Positions 50,785 through 60,575 of a DNA stretch of 64,000 nt are shown one piece after another. This DNA comes from Microglena sp. YARC (Eukaryota; Chlorophyta; Chlorophyceae; Chlamydomonadales; Chlamydomonadaceae). Every line of letters starts with the position of its first letter. Positions within the stretch are counted from its first letter, which is position 1. A model generated the notes under the pieces. The model was not told the DNA's origin, searched no databases, and was given only the letters and a program-made list of their open reading frames with translations. The translations under genes were made by a program, and so were the position numbers. The stretch spans positions 12,689,610-12,753,609 of the forward strand of contig CM039462.1 of the NCBI GenBank assembly GCA_022414725.1. The letters are read 5' to 3'.

Positions 50785-51150
50785 TGGGGAGGAGGGCTGG
50801 GGGGGGGGGGTAGCGACAGAGGAGGGATGGGGGGGTAGCGACAGAGGAGTATGGCGACAGAGGAGGAGGGCTGGGGGGGGTAGCGACAGAGGAGTATGGC
50901 GACAGGGGAGGAGGGCTGGGGGGGGGGGGGGGGTAGCGACAGAGGAGTATGGCGACAGGGGAGGAGGGCTGGGGGGGTAGCGACAGAGGGAGTATGGCGA
51001 CAGGGGAGGAGGGCTGGGGGGGTAGCAACAGAGGAGTATGGCCGACAGGGGAGGAGGGCTGGGGGGGGGGGGTAGCGACAGAGGAGTATGGCGACAGGGG
51101 AGGAGGGCTGGGGGGGGGGGGTATCGAAAGAGAAGTATGGCGACAGGGAG
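50785..51150. repeat. G-rich minisatellite, array 2
   Basis: GTAGCGACAGAGGAGTATGG units with G-runs up to about 15; duplicate of 30,236-30,440. Confidence 0.85.
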
Positions 51151-51154
51151 GAGG

Positions 51155-51399
51155 GCTGAGGACGCTCTCAAGCTTAACGGCCACATTGGGGGAGTCGCAA
51201 GTATCCAATGACTCCATTGAGGAGTCCTCGTCATCCGAAGACGACAAGCATGACAGGTCGATAACGTCAGGGACGATCTCAAGCTTAACGGCCACATTGG
51301 GGGAGTCGCAAGTATCCAATGACTCCATTGGGGAGAAGGAGGAGTCCTCGTCATCCGAAGACGACAAGCATGACAGGTCGATAACGCCAGGGACGATCT
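51155..51399 (-). CDS. Exon with two SUMO-interaction-like units
   Basis: After acceptor TTGCTGGCGCAG, the minus strand encodes two tandem units of about 38 residues, each VIDLSCLSSSDDEDSS followed by MESLDTCDSPNVAVKLE. VIDLS plus phospho-acceptor/acidic tail is the classic SUMO-interacting motif pattern. The frame continues into the G-rich minisatellite, so the true end is unclear. Confidence 0.45.
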
Positions 51400-51719
51400 G
51401 CGCCAGCAAGAAAAGCAGTGCAAACAGTGAAATCAGTGCCCCAACAAAATCAAAAGCTGGGAAAACACCACAGGGGGAGTCGTCAGTAGCTGGGAAAACA
51501 CGCGCGCACGCAGTCGTCAGTAGCTGGGAAACACGCGCGCACGCACACTCACCACCGGCATAGTATTTTCCATCTCGATGTTGTAGTAGTAGTATAGTAG
51601 TAGCATAGTAGTTCCCATCCAAATGTAGTATTAGAAGTAGACGAAGGACGAAAAGGACGAAAAGGACGAAAAGGACGAATGACGTGTTCGTCGGAATGCT
51701 GGCTGACCGCAAACGTCGC

Positions 51720-52440
51720 GATCTTCAGCTGAAACATGATAAGGGTTTGGTAGGTTCATATGCTCGGTCCAGCGATGATGCACCACATCTTTCGCTAGTT
51801 ACCACTCAATTCCTGGAAATTCGGAAGCCCAAGGTGAGGTGTCTTTGAAATAGCTTCCATGATTTCGCGACGAGTTGCATCGCCTGTTCGCTAATTTGAA
51901 TTGCATTGCCGAATTGCATTGCTCAGGAAGTGCTCGCTCGCTCGCTCAGGAAGTGCTTGCTCGCATCGCTCAGGAAGTGCTTGCTCGCATCGCTCAGGAA
52001 GTGCTTGCTCGCTCGCTCGCTCGCTCAGGAAGTGCTTGCTCGCATCGCTCAGGAAGTGCTTGCTCGCATTGCTCAGGAAGTGCTTGCTCGCTCGCTCAAT
52101 CGCGTTTGTTCAATCAACCAGGTGAAGTTGGTCGGATCTAGCTTACAGGATAGTTGTTAGATGCTTCTGCTGCAATGCCTGCCTGCACTGTCGCTACTGT
52201 TCGATAACTGACAGGATGCTAGATCGAGTTGAGCTGGTCGGATATAGCTTACAGGATAGTTGTTAGATGCTGCTGCTGCAATGCCTGCCTGCACTGTCGC
52301 TACTGTTCGATAACTGACAGGATGCTAGATCGAGTTGAGATGGTCGGATCTATATTACAGGATAGTCAAATGCTGTTGCTGCACTGCCTGCCTGCCTGCC
52401 TGCCTGACTGATTTTATGCTCCATTGTTTCGTAACACAGG
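51720..52440. repeat. Inverted copy of the GAGC and about 110-bp repeat block
   Basis: 51,725-51,870 is the reverse complement of 33,700-33,830; 51,915-52,100 has AGGAAGTGCTTGCTCGCATC repeats; 52,125-52,420 has about two and a half units of the 110-bp repeat. It leads straight into the exon at 52,446, as the other copies lead into the MPKSS exons. Confidence 0.85.
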
Positions 52441-52445
52441 AAACA

Positions 52446-52635
52446 TGCCCAAGTCAACCCAGGTAGCCCAGAATACTAAGGGACCCTCGAATAAGTCTCG
52501 AGGTGTGAGGAAAGCTGCAAAGCTAAAGGCCGCAGCCACCGAGTCAATGTGTAGTCCTTCATTGTTCGGATCAGCCTTGGTAGTTGAAGGAAGGGGGGGG
52601 GGCTGATGCTTTTAAAGAAGACACATCCAATCTTG
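52446..52635 (+). CDS. First exon of a third MPKS-type gene
   Basis: Same leader as the genes at 26,688 and 32,972 (ACAGGAAACATGCCCAAGTC), but the protein differs after MPKS: TQVAQNTKGPSNKSRGVRKA, Lys/Ala-rich, then a run of nine Gs that breaks the frame, and a donor CTTGGTGAGT at 52,635. Downstream exons were not found. Confidence 0.4.
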
Positions 52636-53400
52636 GTGAGTAATTTGAAATGATAACAATGATTTGTTAGTAGCCAGATGTGTGTGTATGTGTGTGCACA
52701 GTGCTGTGTGGAAGTGCATGGATATCAATTTGTATTGTGCTTGCATATCCGTGTATTTGAGTGTGTTTGTGTTTGCATGGGGTCATCTTGTAGTGCATGG
52801 ACCTCTAGATGTGTGTGTATGGGAATGCACAGTGAAGTGTGGAAGTTTAAGGATGGCAATTTATTTTGTGCATGCGTGCGTGTGTATTTGAGTGTGTTCA
52901 TGTTTGCATGGGGTTGTCTTGTAGTGCATGGATAGCCAGATGTGTATGTATGTACTAGCACATTGCTGTGTGGCAGTACATGGATAGCAAATTGTTTCTG
53001 TGTGCATGCTTGATTGGCTGAGTGTGTTCATGTTTGCCTGATGTGTGTGTATGTACTTGTGTTTGCCAGATGTGTGTGTATGTACTAGCACATGGCTGTG
53101 CGACCATGTATGTGTAGCCAGTTGTTTTGTGTGTGCATGCTTGATTGGCTGAATGTGTTTGTGTTTGCAAGTGGTCATCTTGTAGTGCATGGATAGCCAC
53201 ATGTGTGTGTGTGCGCGCACAGTGCTGTGATGTAGTGCATGGATGGCCAGATTTTGTGTATGTGCGGTGTGGGATAGAGTATGTTTGCTTGAGGCCTGTG
53301 ATGACCCCCCTGGGTTCCACCTGTCTATTTGTACATTAGTTCGTCTCTCTCCACATGTGCTGCTGATACTGGCAAACTCAGCACCCAAACATTTGGCTCG
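52636..53400. repeat. Degenerate TG-rich repeat
   Basis: Units of roughly 120 bp with TTGTAGTGCATGGATAGCCA and GATGTGTGTGTATGTACTAG, about five copies. No gene. Confidence 0.7.
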
Positions 53401-53630
53401 TAGTTGGAGTGCGCTCGACTAAAGATATCAGCTTTGCAGCGGTCATGATCCTTCTCAATAGTTGTCAAATGTTTTGTATCATATTCTGCTATGAGTACCT
53501 ACTGACTACACTACTTCTGAAACTCCCATCCTCCCTCCTCTCACTTTCTCGCATTCTGCATAGAAACTATTTCTCGACTATTTGCCCCATTTCCTGCCCG
53601 TGACTTCTAATGTGTTCAGGGTTTAGTTGC

Positions 53631-53987
53631 TTATAGCCATCTGAGGAGAGGTTCGATGAAGATGATGAAGAGTAGGGGGGAGAGGGTGTCACCTTGGATG
53701 GTGCCTCTTGTGATTTGAATTGGTTTGCCTTGAGTGTTGTTGAGGTACATGTGGGTAGTAGCCCCGTTGTAAATCCCTTTCACTGTTTCAATGACATCTA
53801 CGGTGATTCCAAGGTCATACATAGTTTGGAGCAGCTTGTCATGGTCCACCGCATTACAGGCAGATGAGAAGTCAAAATAGGCAGCAAACAGGTCTTCTTG
53901 AGTGGGCCGCATCCTCGATGTCATGTATGAGGTGGGTGAGCTGTCTATGGGTGCTTCTGTTCTGTCTGAATCCCTCTTGGGAGTCAC
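53631..53987 (-). pseudogene. LINE-type reverse transcriptase fragment
   Basis: FAAYFDFSSACNAVDHDKLL is the reverse transcriptase motif with the first catalytic Asp; ITRGTIQGDTLSPLLFIIFI is the RG..QGD.LSP.LF motif. Only these central blocks remain; YxDD, endonuclease and ends are missing. The 5' side runs into a perfect inverted repeat. Confidence 0.8.
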
Positions 53988-54052
53988 TGAGGACTTCGTA
54001 TCGTTCCAAGTATATTTACCTGGAACGATACGAAGTCCTCAGTGACTCCCAA
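53977..54052. repeat. 32-bp perfect inverted repeat with 12-base loop
   Basis: TTGGGAGTCACTGAGGACTT to CCA, loop AGTATATTTACC, then the exact reverse complement. It abuts the reverse transcriptase fragment and marks its truncation. Confidence 0.9.
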
Positions 54053-54587
54053 TAGGTTTTAATGCCAGCGGTTGACTATAATTCATATGCCACATTTCCA
54101 GGCTGTCAAGACTATGTGTTCGATCCTACGCACGCCAGGGACACGCCCAGCCGACTCAAAAAATTCAACTATACCTCTAATTGGTTACATTTCCTGTGCA
54201 TCAACCCGAATAAAAATTTTGATTGAGGGATATGCCTGTCAAAACTGTGTGTGTGTGTGTGTCCGTCCTTCCGTCACAAACTACTTTTTCAGGATTCACC
54301 TGTTATCACAATAAAACGAAACATATAACAATTATAAGACTTATTGATAGCGGATATATTCTCACGAGAACACATATGAGCATCGCAATTCAAGAAGGAG
54401 CTAAGGTTTTTGCTTTTGGGGCCAAAAGCGACAATTATTGGGTAACATTTGTTATCATTTCAAATTACTAGTACACATTTTAAATTACTAGTACACATAC
54501 ACACACATCCAGCTACTAATACATTCTTACTTGTTGTTGTCCTTAAACTGACACACACTGCATTCCCCATGAAACCCCATTGCACAG
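54053..54587. other. Gene-free spacer
   Basis: Includes a (GT)n stretch (54,247-54,261) and AT-rich sequence; nothing else recognised. Confidence 0.4.
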
Positions 54588-57500
54588 GGATGACTGTGAA
54601 GTCCATCCTGAAGTCCTCACGAAGAGGAGAGTTGTTGATGTGCATAATGACCATCTCAATTCTCATGGGAGCAGCCTTCATTGAGGTTAACACCAAAGGA
54701 ATCCTGCACGCTACATTCAACCCAGAAGCTGATTTCTTCAAGCAACCCCTAGTGAGTTTGATTTTTGTGAAGTACTTTCCTTGTCAAATTCATAGGTTTC
54801 TCTTGATTGTAATGTTACTGTCATGTCAAGCACTTGTGTATGGTCATACTGAATCAATTAATGGATGATACCTTGGCATTTTGTAATGTTACTGTCATGT
54901 CAAGCACTTGTGTATGGTCATACTGAATCAATTAATGGATGCTACCTTGGCATTTTGTAATGTAACTGTCATGTCAAGCACTTGTGTATGGTCATACTGA
55001 ATCAATTAATGGATGATGCCTTGGCATAAACTTATGTTTGAATTGACGAATTCATCGGCAATTGTCAGCCCTACTTGTAGGATGACTGGTGCAGTGAGAT
55101 GTGTCTTCAAACAGGGTTGTGCCTTGTCAAATTCATAGGTTGTGCATTGTCAAATTCATAGGTTGTTCTTGATTGTAATGTTACTGTAATGTCAAGCACT
55201 TGTGTATGGTCATACTGAATCAATTAATGGATGATGCCTTGGCATAAACTTATGTATGAATTGACGAATTCATTGGCAATTGTCAGCCCTACTTGTAGGA
55301 TGATTGGTGCAGTGAGATGTGTCTTCAAACAGGGTTGTGCCTTGTCAAATTCATAGGTTGTTCTTGATTGTAATGTTACTGTCATGTCAAGCACTTGTGT
55401 ATGGTCATACTGATCCAATTAATGGATGATGCCTTGGCATAAACTTATGTTTGAATTGACGAATTTATTGGCAATTGTCAGCCCTACTTGTAGGATGACT
55501 GGTGCAGTGAGATGTGTCTTCAAACAGGGTTGTGCCTTGTCAAATTCATAGGTTGTTCTTGATTGTAATGTTACTGTCATGTCAAGCACTTGTGTATGGT
55601 CATACTGAATCAATTAATGGATGATGCCTTGGCATAAACTTATGTTTGGATTGACGAATTCATTGGCAATTGTCAGACCTACTTGTAGGATGACTGGTGC
55701 AGTGAGATGTGTCTTTAAACAGGGTTATGCCCTTGTCAAATTCATAGGTTGTTCTTGATTGTAATGTTACTGTCATATCAAGCACTTGTGTATGGTCACA
55801 CTGATCCAATTAATGGATGATGCCTTGGCATAAACTTATGTTTGAATTGACGAATTCATTGGCAATTGTCAGCCCTACTTGTAGGATGACTGGTGCAGTG
55901 AGATGTGTCTTCAAACAGGGTTGTGCCTTGTCAAAATCATAGGTTGTTCTTGATTGTAATGTTACTGTCATGTCAAGCACTTGTGTATGGTCATACTGAA
56001 TCAATTAATGGATGATGCCTTGGCATAAACTTATGTTTGAATTGACGAATTCATTGGCAATTGTCAGCCCTACTTGTAGGATGACTGGTGCAGTGAGATG
56101 TGTCTTCAAACAGGGTTGTGCCCTTGTCAAATTCATAGGTTGTTCTTGATTGTAATGTTACTGTCATGTCAAGCACTTGTGTATGGTCACACTGAATCAA
56201 TTAATGGATGATGCCTTGGCATAAACTTATGTTTGAATTGACGAATTCATTGGCAATTGTCAGCCCTACTTGTAGGATGACTGGTGCAGTGAGATGTGTC
56301 TTCAAACAGGGTTGTGCCTTGTCAAATTCATAGGTTGTTCTTGATTGTACTGTTACTGTCATGTCAAGCACTTGTATTGTCAAACTTAATTTACTCTCCT
56401 GGGGCACTATTGTCAAACTTAATTTACTTGGGGTACTATTGTCAAACTTAATTTACTCTCCTGGGGCACTATTGTCAAACTTAATTTACTCTCCTGGGGC
56501 ACTATTGTCAAACTTAATTTTCTCTCCTGGGGCACTATTGTCAAACTTAATTTACTCTCCTGGGGCACTATTGTCAAACTTAATTTACTCCCCTGGGGCA
56601 CTATTGTCAAACTTAATTTACTCTCCTGGGGCACTATTGTCAAACTTAATTTACTTGGGGCACTATTGTCAAACTTAATTTACTCTCCTGGGGCACTATT
56701 GTCAAACTTAATTTACTCTCCTGGGGCACTATTGTCCCGTGCCCTCTTCGTCTTATCTTATTTAATGTATCCTTTTTGTTGTAGACTGACATCCGAGACG
56801 CTCGCGTGAAGGCGTCCAATTCCGATTCAAGTGCAGGCTGTATGTATTGCAGAATTAAAACCGAAATTCTGACGTACGCCAATGAGAACCATCTTGTGTG
56901 CCCGTTATGTTGGGATATGAGAGTGTTGGGTCCTCAAATGACTATGTTTTTGGATAAGGACATCTCTACTGTAGCTAGGAAGGTGTTGGAGTTAGTTTCT
57001 GATGCGTCAATTACGATTGATATGCACAGATACACTCCCACTATTGTCTCCACATCGTGGGAGATATTACCCACAGAATCCGAGCTGTTCAGAATCATTC
57101 AGGGCTCCTTCGATTCTGAAGAGAAGTTTAACATGCTTTCCGAGAAAATAAGAAATAATATCCCTCATGTCACTAAATTGAATGTCAAAAATACTGAGTA
57201 TTTCATTTCACGTGTATACTTCCAAACCACATTGGATTTATTGCACAACAATGAGCTAGATAGTATAGCGAAGGCTCTATTTATGGACGCTGCTACAGTA
57301 AATATCCGCCCTGACCAGAACATACGTATGAAAACGATGTTGTTTCTGTCAACGCAAGGAGGAGATGGAACTGGTTTACATTGGGATATTACCCGGGGAC
57401 TTAATGTTGCTTTCTCATTGACCCCTGGTGTGACTGGTCCATTAGCATTTTGGCTTTTTATCCCCCCTTGGGGATTTGAAGAATTTATTGCTTTTGTGCA

Positions 57501-57897
57501 GTCTAGCAATTGTGTGGAGGTCGTCAGAGAAAAGTTTGAGGAAGCTATTAGACTAAAAACTGACTTCCCCTTGTTGTCAGCGGATGAAATGTTTCAATTA
57601 CATCGCCAAGTCCCCAACTTGGTCCGAATTGTTTCCCAAAGCCATGGACAGGTAGTTCATGTGGCTCCAGGATGGATTCACAGTGTTGTGAACGTTTTAC
57701 CAAATTGGAAGCTAGCTTTTGATTTCGAGAGATTGGAAGAGTTCCCTTTATATGCATATTACAGAAAAATATTTGGATCTGTTTTTTTTCAAGATAGATG
57801 TCCAGAAGATTACGTCACACTGGATGCAGTTATCAAAGACAATGTTGATATGATGACGAAGGGCCATGTACCCGACTCGTTGACACAAGTAACCTAA
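54588..57897 (+). CDS. Putative spliced zinc-finger/JmjC-domain gene with satellite-filled intron
   Basis: Exon 54,588-54,751 (MTVKSILKSSRRGELLMCIM; acceptor ATTGCACAG, donor GTGAGT) and exon 56,785-57,897 (acceptor TTGTTGTAG) join in phase 0; the link is inferred. The second exon has a zinc site (CMYC, then CPLC 16 residues on), then a JmjC-type cupin: iron ligands His and Asp in TGLHWDITRG and a distal His in APGWIHSVVN. JmjC enzymes are Fe/2-oxoglutarate oxygenases, often histone demethylases. The 2.0-kb intron is nearly all satellite. No lesion is seen in the JmjC exon. Confidence 0.6.
54810..56400 (-). repeat. 195-bp satellite array 3, inverted, inside an intron
   Basis: About eight units in inverse orientation to arrays 1 and 2. 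Several keep the 64-codon frame; others carry a one-base insertion (GCCCTTGTC for GCCTTGTC) that breaks it. Short truncated units lie at 54,820-54,990. Confidence 0.9.
56380..56735 (+). repeat. 33-bp satellite
   Basis: CTCCTGGGGCACTATTGTCA plus AACTTAATTTACT, exactly 33 bases, repeats about ten times. Because 33 is a multiple of three it gives an 11-residue protein-like repeat on both strands; it lies in the intron. Confidence 0.9.
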
Positions 57898-57932
57898 AAT
57901 ATTTAATGGGTATATGCTCTTGTAGTTACATA

Positions 57933-58008
57933 TGTGTCCCACTTTATTTGAGAAAAACTGTGCCTAATATTTACACATCGACATATTTGTCATTTTGTAA
58001 AACATCTT
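57933..58008 (-). repeat. Inverted partner of 23,780-23,873
   Basis: TGTCCCACTTTATTTGAGAA, then CTGTGCCTAATATTTACACA and CGACATATTTGTCATTTTGT, match the 23.8-kb segment in inverse orientation. The transposon-like end points inward in both. Confidence 0.7.
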
Positions 58009-58046
58009 AACTTGACTACAAGCTCCAAAGCACCAGTATCACACTC

Positions 58047-58466
58047 CTATCGTTCAGTCGACAGAGTGGCCCAGATTTCCCTGGCCTCATCCTCAAGATT
58101 TGCCAGTTCCTGCTCTGACAACTGTGGCACACAACCCGGTGGCACCGACTTGACCGTCACAACATCACAGAACTTAGAATCGAACCCGTCCATCTGCACT
58201 TTCTCCTCCATCAAACCACGTTGTTTCACCGATTCCTGGCTCAGCGGTCCCGGTATGACCTCTCCATGGGATTGCATCCCCGTAAGAATGATCGTCAGCA
58301 TCACTGCAGCTGCTGCAATCGCTTCATCCAAAGTCTCCCCACCACCAATGACGGATGACAATCCGGGCACCCACACCTCGTGGAATTCGAAACCGTCCCT
58401 TGAGCACTTGTTGTGAACACCAAAGAATTCGTACGAATCATCATACTCAAAAAATCTGGTAATCAT
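58047..58466 (-). CDS. HicB-like protein
   Basis: 139 residues from ATG 58,466. VWVPGLSSVIGGGETLDEAI followed by AAAAVMLTIILTG and GEVIPGPLS matches the HicB/UPF0150 antitoxin-type fold (P-x-L....G-x-T-x-x-E-A). No HicA-like partner is adjacent, so a toxin-antitoxin role is not supported. The C-terminal half (PPGCVPQLSEQELANLEDEA) is not recognised. Intact. Confidence 0.5.
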   Translation of the reverse strand: MITRFFEYDDSYEFFGVHNKCSRDGFEFHEVWVPGLSSVIGGGETLDEAIAAAAVMLTIILTGMQSHGEVIPGPLSQESVKQRGLMEEKVQMDGFDSKFCDVVTVKSVPPGCVPQLSEQELANLEDEAREIWATLSTER

Positions 58467-58830
58467 GGCGATCGTCGTCCTGCAAGGAGTAACATATGTT
58501 TACGCTGTAGAATAAGTGGGAGCTTTACGGCGCCGGTGAAATACCACTACTTTTAACGACACCTTGTATTTTGGGGATTCTGAAACCCAGCCCCAGACAA
58601 GGCCCTTTGGTAAAAGAGAACCAGAACAAGTTCAGTAAATTGGCGTGTTTTTGTGTTTCCGTGTTTTGCATGAGCCTCCGCATCTTACGCAACCGCTTTC
58701 GCTGTGGTAATGGGGTCATCCAAAGAAACCGCACAATCACAAGCAGACTCTATTGGGTTTCTTAAGGGGGACTGTAAATGCGGTTGCGTGACATGACAAA
58801 AGCGGCTTTAATCAAAGGCGACACTTAGTG
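58467..58830. other. Gene-free spacer
   Basis: CCTTGTATTTTGGGGATTCTGAAA (58,561 onward) resembles the left end of the Tc1/mariner-Fanzor unit (CTTCTATTTTGGGGATTCTG at 2247). No gene seen. Confidence 0.45.
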
Positions 58831-58832
58831 TT

Positions 58833-58957
58833 CTTTGTTGAATTGATTTGAATTGATTTGAATTGATTTGAATTGATTTGATTTGAATTGATTTGAATTG
58901 ATTTGAATTGATTTGAATTGAATTGAATTGATTTGAATTGATTTGAATTGAATGGAT
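58833..58957. repeat. Microsatellite GAATTGATTT
   Basis: The 10-base unit GAATTGATTT recurs about twelve times with some 5-base GAATT variants. It ends where the TnpB frame begins. Confidence 0.9.
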
Positions 58958-60325
58958 TTGCTCGCAGCACTCCTGCTCGATCATCATTCTCGATCACCAA
59001 GACGGAGCCCCTGAAGACGAGCTTGGACAAGACCTCATGTCCATCGTTCAAGTATATTGTTGCCGATGGAACGGTCGAAGACGCTACAAAGTCAAATGCC
59101 AAACCCAAGTTGAGGACCTTAAAGCTGAAGCTGAACCCAACCAAGGATCAGAAATCGATGCTGGCAGAGTCTGCTGGGTGCAGCCGGTTCATGTACAACA
59201 ATGCGGTGGCAGCACGGTTGGGCGTCGGGAGCACTCACAAGTCTGTCTTCCGAATTCGAGACAGGTATGTGACGAACAAGGTGAGGGGGAAGGGGAAGAT
59301 GCCAAACCCGTACTTCAAGAATCGCCAATGGTTGCTTCAGTGCCCCAAAAGCGTACGCCAAAGCGCAATCAAGGCTGCCTTGGCAAACATCAAGGCTTGC
59401 TTTTCGAATCTGAAAGCAGGTAACATCAAGCAGTTTTCAGCTCCGTTCAGACGGAAGAAGACAGAGCTTGAGAGGGTTGGGCCATTGAGATGGATCAGAA
59501 GAACGTTTCCAAGGATGGCGACAAACTCTTCATCTTCAAAGACATATTGGGCAACATGCGCTACTTCGGTAGCAAACAACTCCATAAGTTGATGCCTGAG
59601 GAAAACCCGACCCACGATCCAAAGGTCCAAAAATCCCGCTTCGGCGAATATTTCCTCGTATTGTCTGTCGCTTCCAGGGACAGGAGGGCAGAGCGGAAGC
59701 CTGTCCATCCAGACAAGGTTGCAACTGCATCCATCGACCCAAGCGTCCGCAAAACAATGGTCACGTACTCACCAGAGAATGAGGAATCCTTCATGCTTGG
59801 TCAGGGACAGGCATCCGACCTTGTCAAACTCCTGCTGGTTCTGACAAGCTGCAGTCAAGGTTGGATACTGAGAAAACCTTACGATCAAAAGAGAGGATGA
59901 AGATAAAGAAGCAGATGATTCGCATTCGGAAGAGAATTTTTTACCTCAAGAAAGAGTTTAGGGACCAGACAACAAATTTCTTGGCCGCTCGCTACGATGT
60001 GTTGTTGGTACCTCAATTGGAGACGGCGAAGATGACAATCAGTGCTGAACGGGAGCTGACAACCAAGGTTGCCCGTCAGATGCTGACTTTGAGCCACTCT
60101 GTGCTGTTCAATCGGCTGAAGGAGAAGTGTGAAGAGTACGGGACAGTGTTCTTGCATGTGCTTGAGCATTACACAAGTCAGACATGCCCTATGTGCGGTT
60201 TCTTAAACAAGTGTGGAGGAGAGACATACACCTGCAAGAACTGTCAATTCACCTGCGACAGAGACATTGTGGGGGCAGCTGGCATCTTCCTGAAGGCAGT
60301 TCGAACAGAAAATCCCTGTTCGTAA
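58958..60325 (+). pseudogene. TnpB / Fanzor2-type nuclease (IS607/IS605-like), two frameshifts
   Basis: Three overlapping frames (to 59,592; 59,490-59,900; 59,861-60,325) make one TnpB. N-terminus LKLKLNPTKDQKSMLAESAG and CSRFMYNNAV; RuvC-I Asp in ASIDPSVRKTMVTY; RuvC-II Glu in VLLVPQLETAKM; zinc ribbon CPMCGF and CKNCQF; RuvC-III Asp in CDRDIVGAAGIFLKA. All catalytic residues persist. No in-frame ATG precedes the first domain, so the start is lost or non-standard. It differs from the Fanzor at 3.4 kb and belongs to the shorter class found in giant viruses with IS607. No serine recombinase is present. Confidence 0.88.
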
Positions 60326-60468
60326 AGGACAGCAGCCCGGGGGAGTTTACCCCTATGATACCCCTATGGAGAATTCATTGTCTTTCTTACTACATGTCCC
60401 CCGGACCTCCGGATGTGTAATAAGAAATTCATAGGTTCGAGGATATACGGGTAGCTTAAATTCAACGG
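60283..60468 (+). mobile_element. Right end of the TnpB element (probable omega RNA region)
   Basis: From the last TnpB codons through CATGTCCCCCGGACCTCCGG to the terminus AAATTCAACGG. The same sequence without the nuclease gene is at 17,278-17,462, and its last part at 11,822 and 13,001. In this family the 3' end encodes the guide scaffold and the base next to the terminus starts the guide. Confidence 0.7.
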
Positions 60469-60575
60469 GAAGATCACTCGGGAAGAACAAAAACGGTCCC
60501 ATCGTTGTCACGGTCACTCGGGAAGAAAAAAAACAGAGGTTTTACTAACTGAGTATATAACTATAGACTATATAA

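Noticed and set aside
56361..56882. 11-residue repeat proteins in the 33-bp satellite
   Set aside because: Unit length is a multiple of three so both strands stay open; it lies in an apparent intron between good splice sites.
58047..58466. HicAB toxin-antitoxin pair
   Set aside because: No HicA-like partner was seen on either side; only the HicB-like fold is supported.
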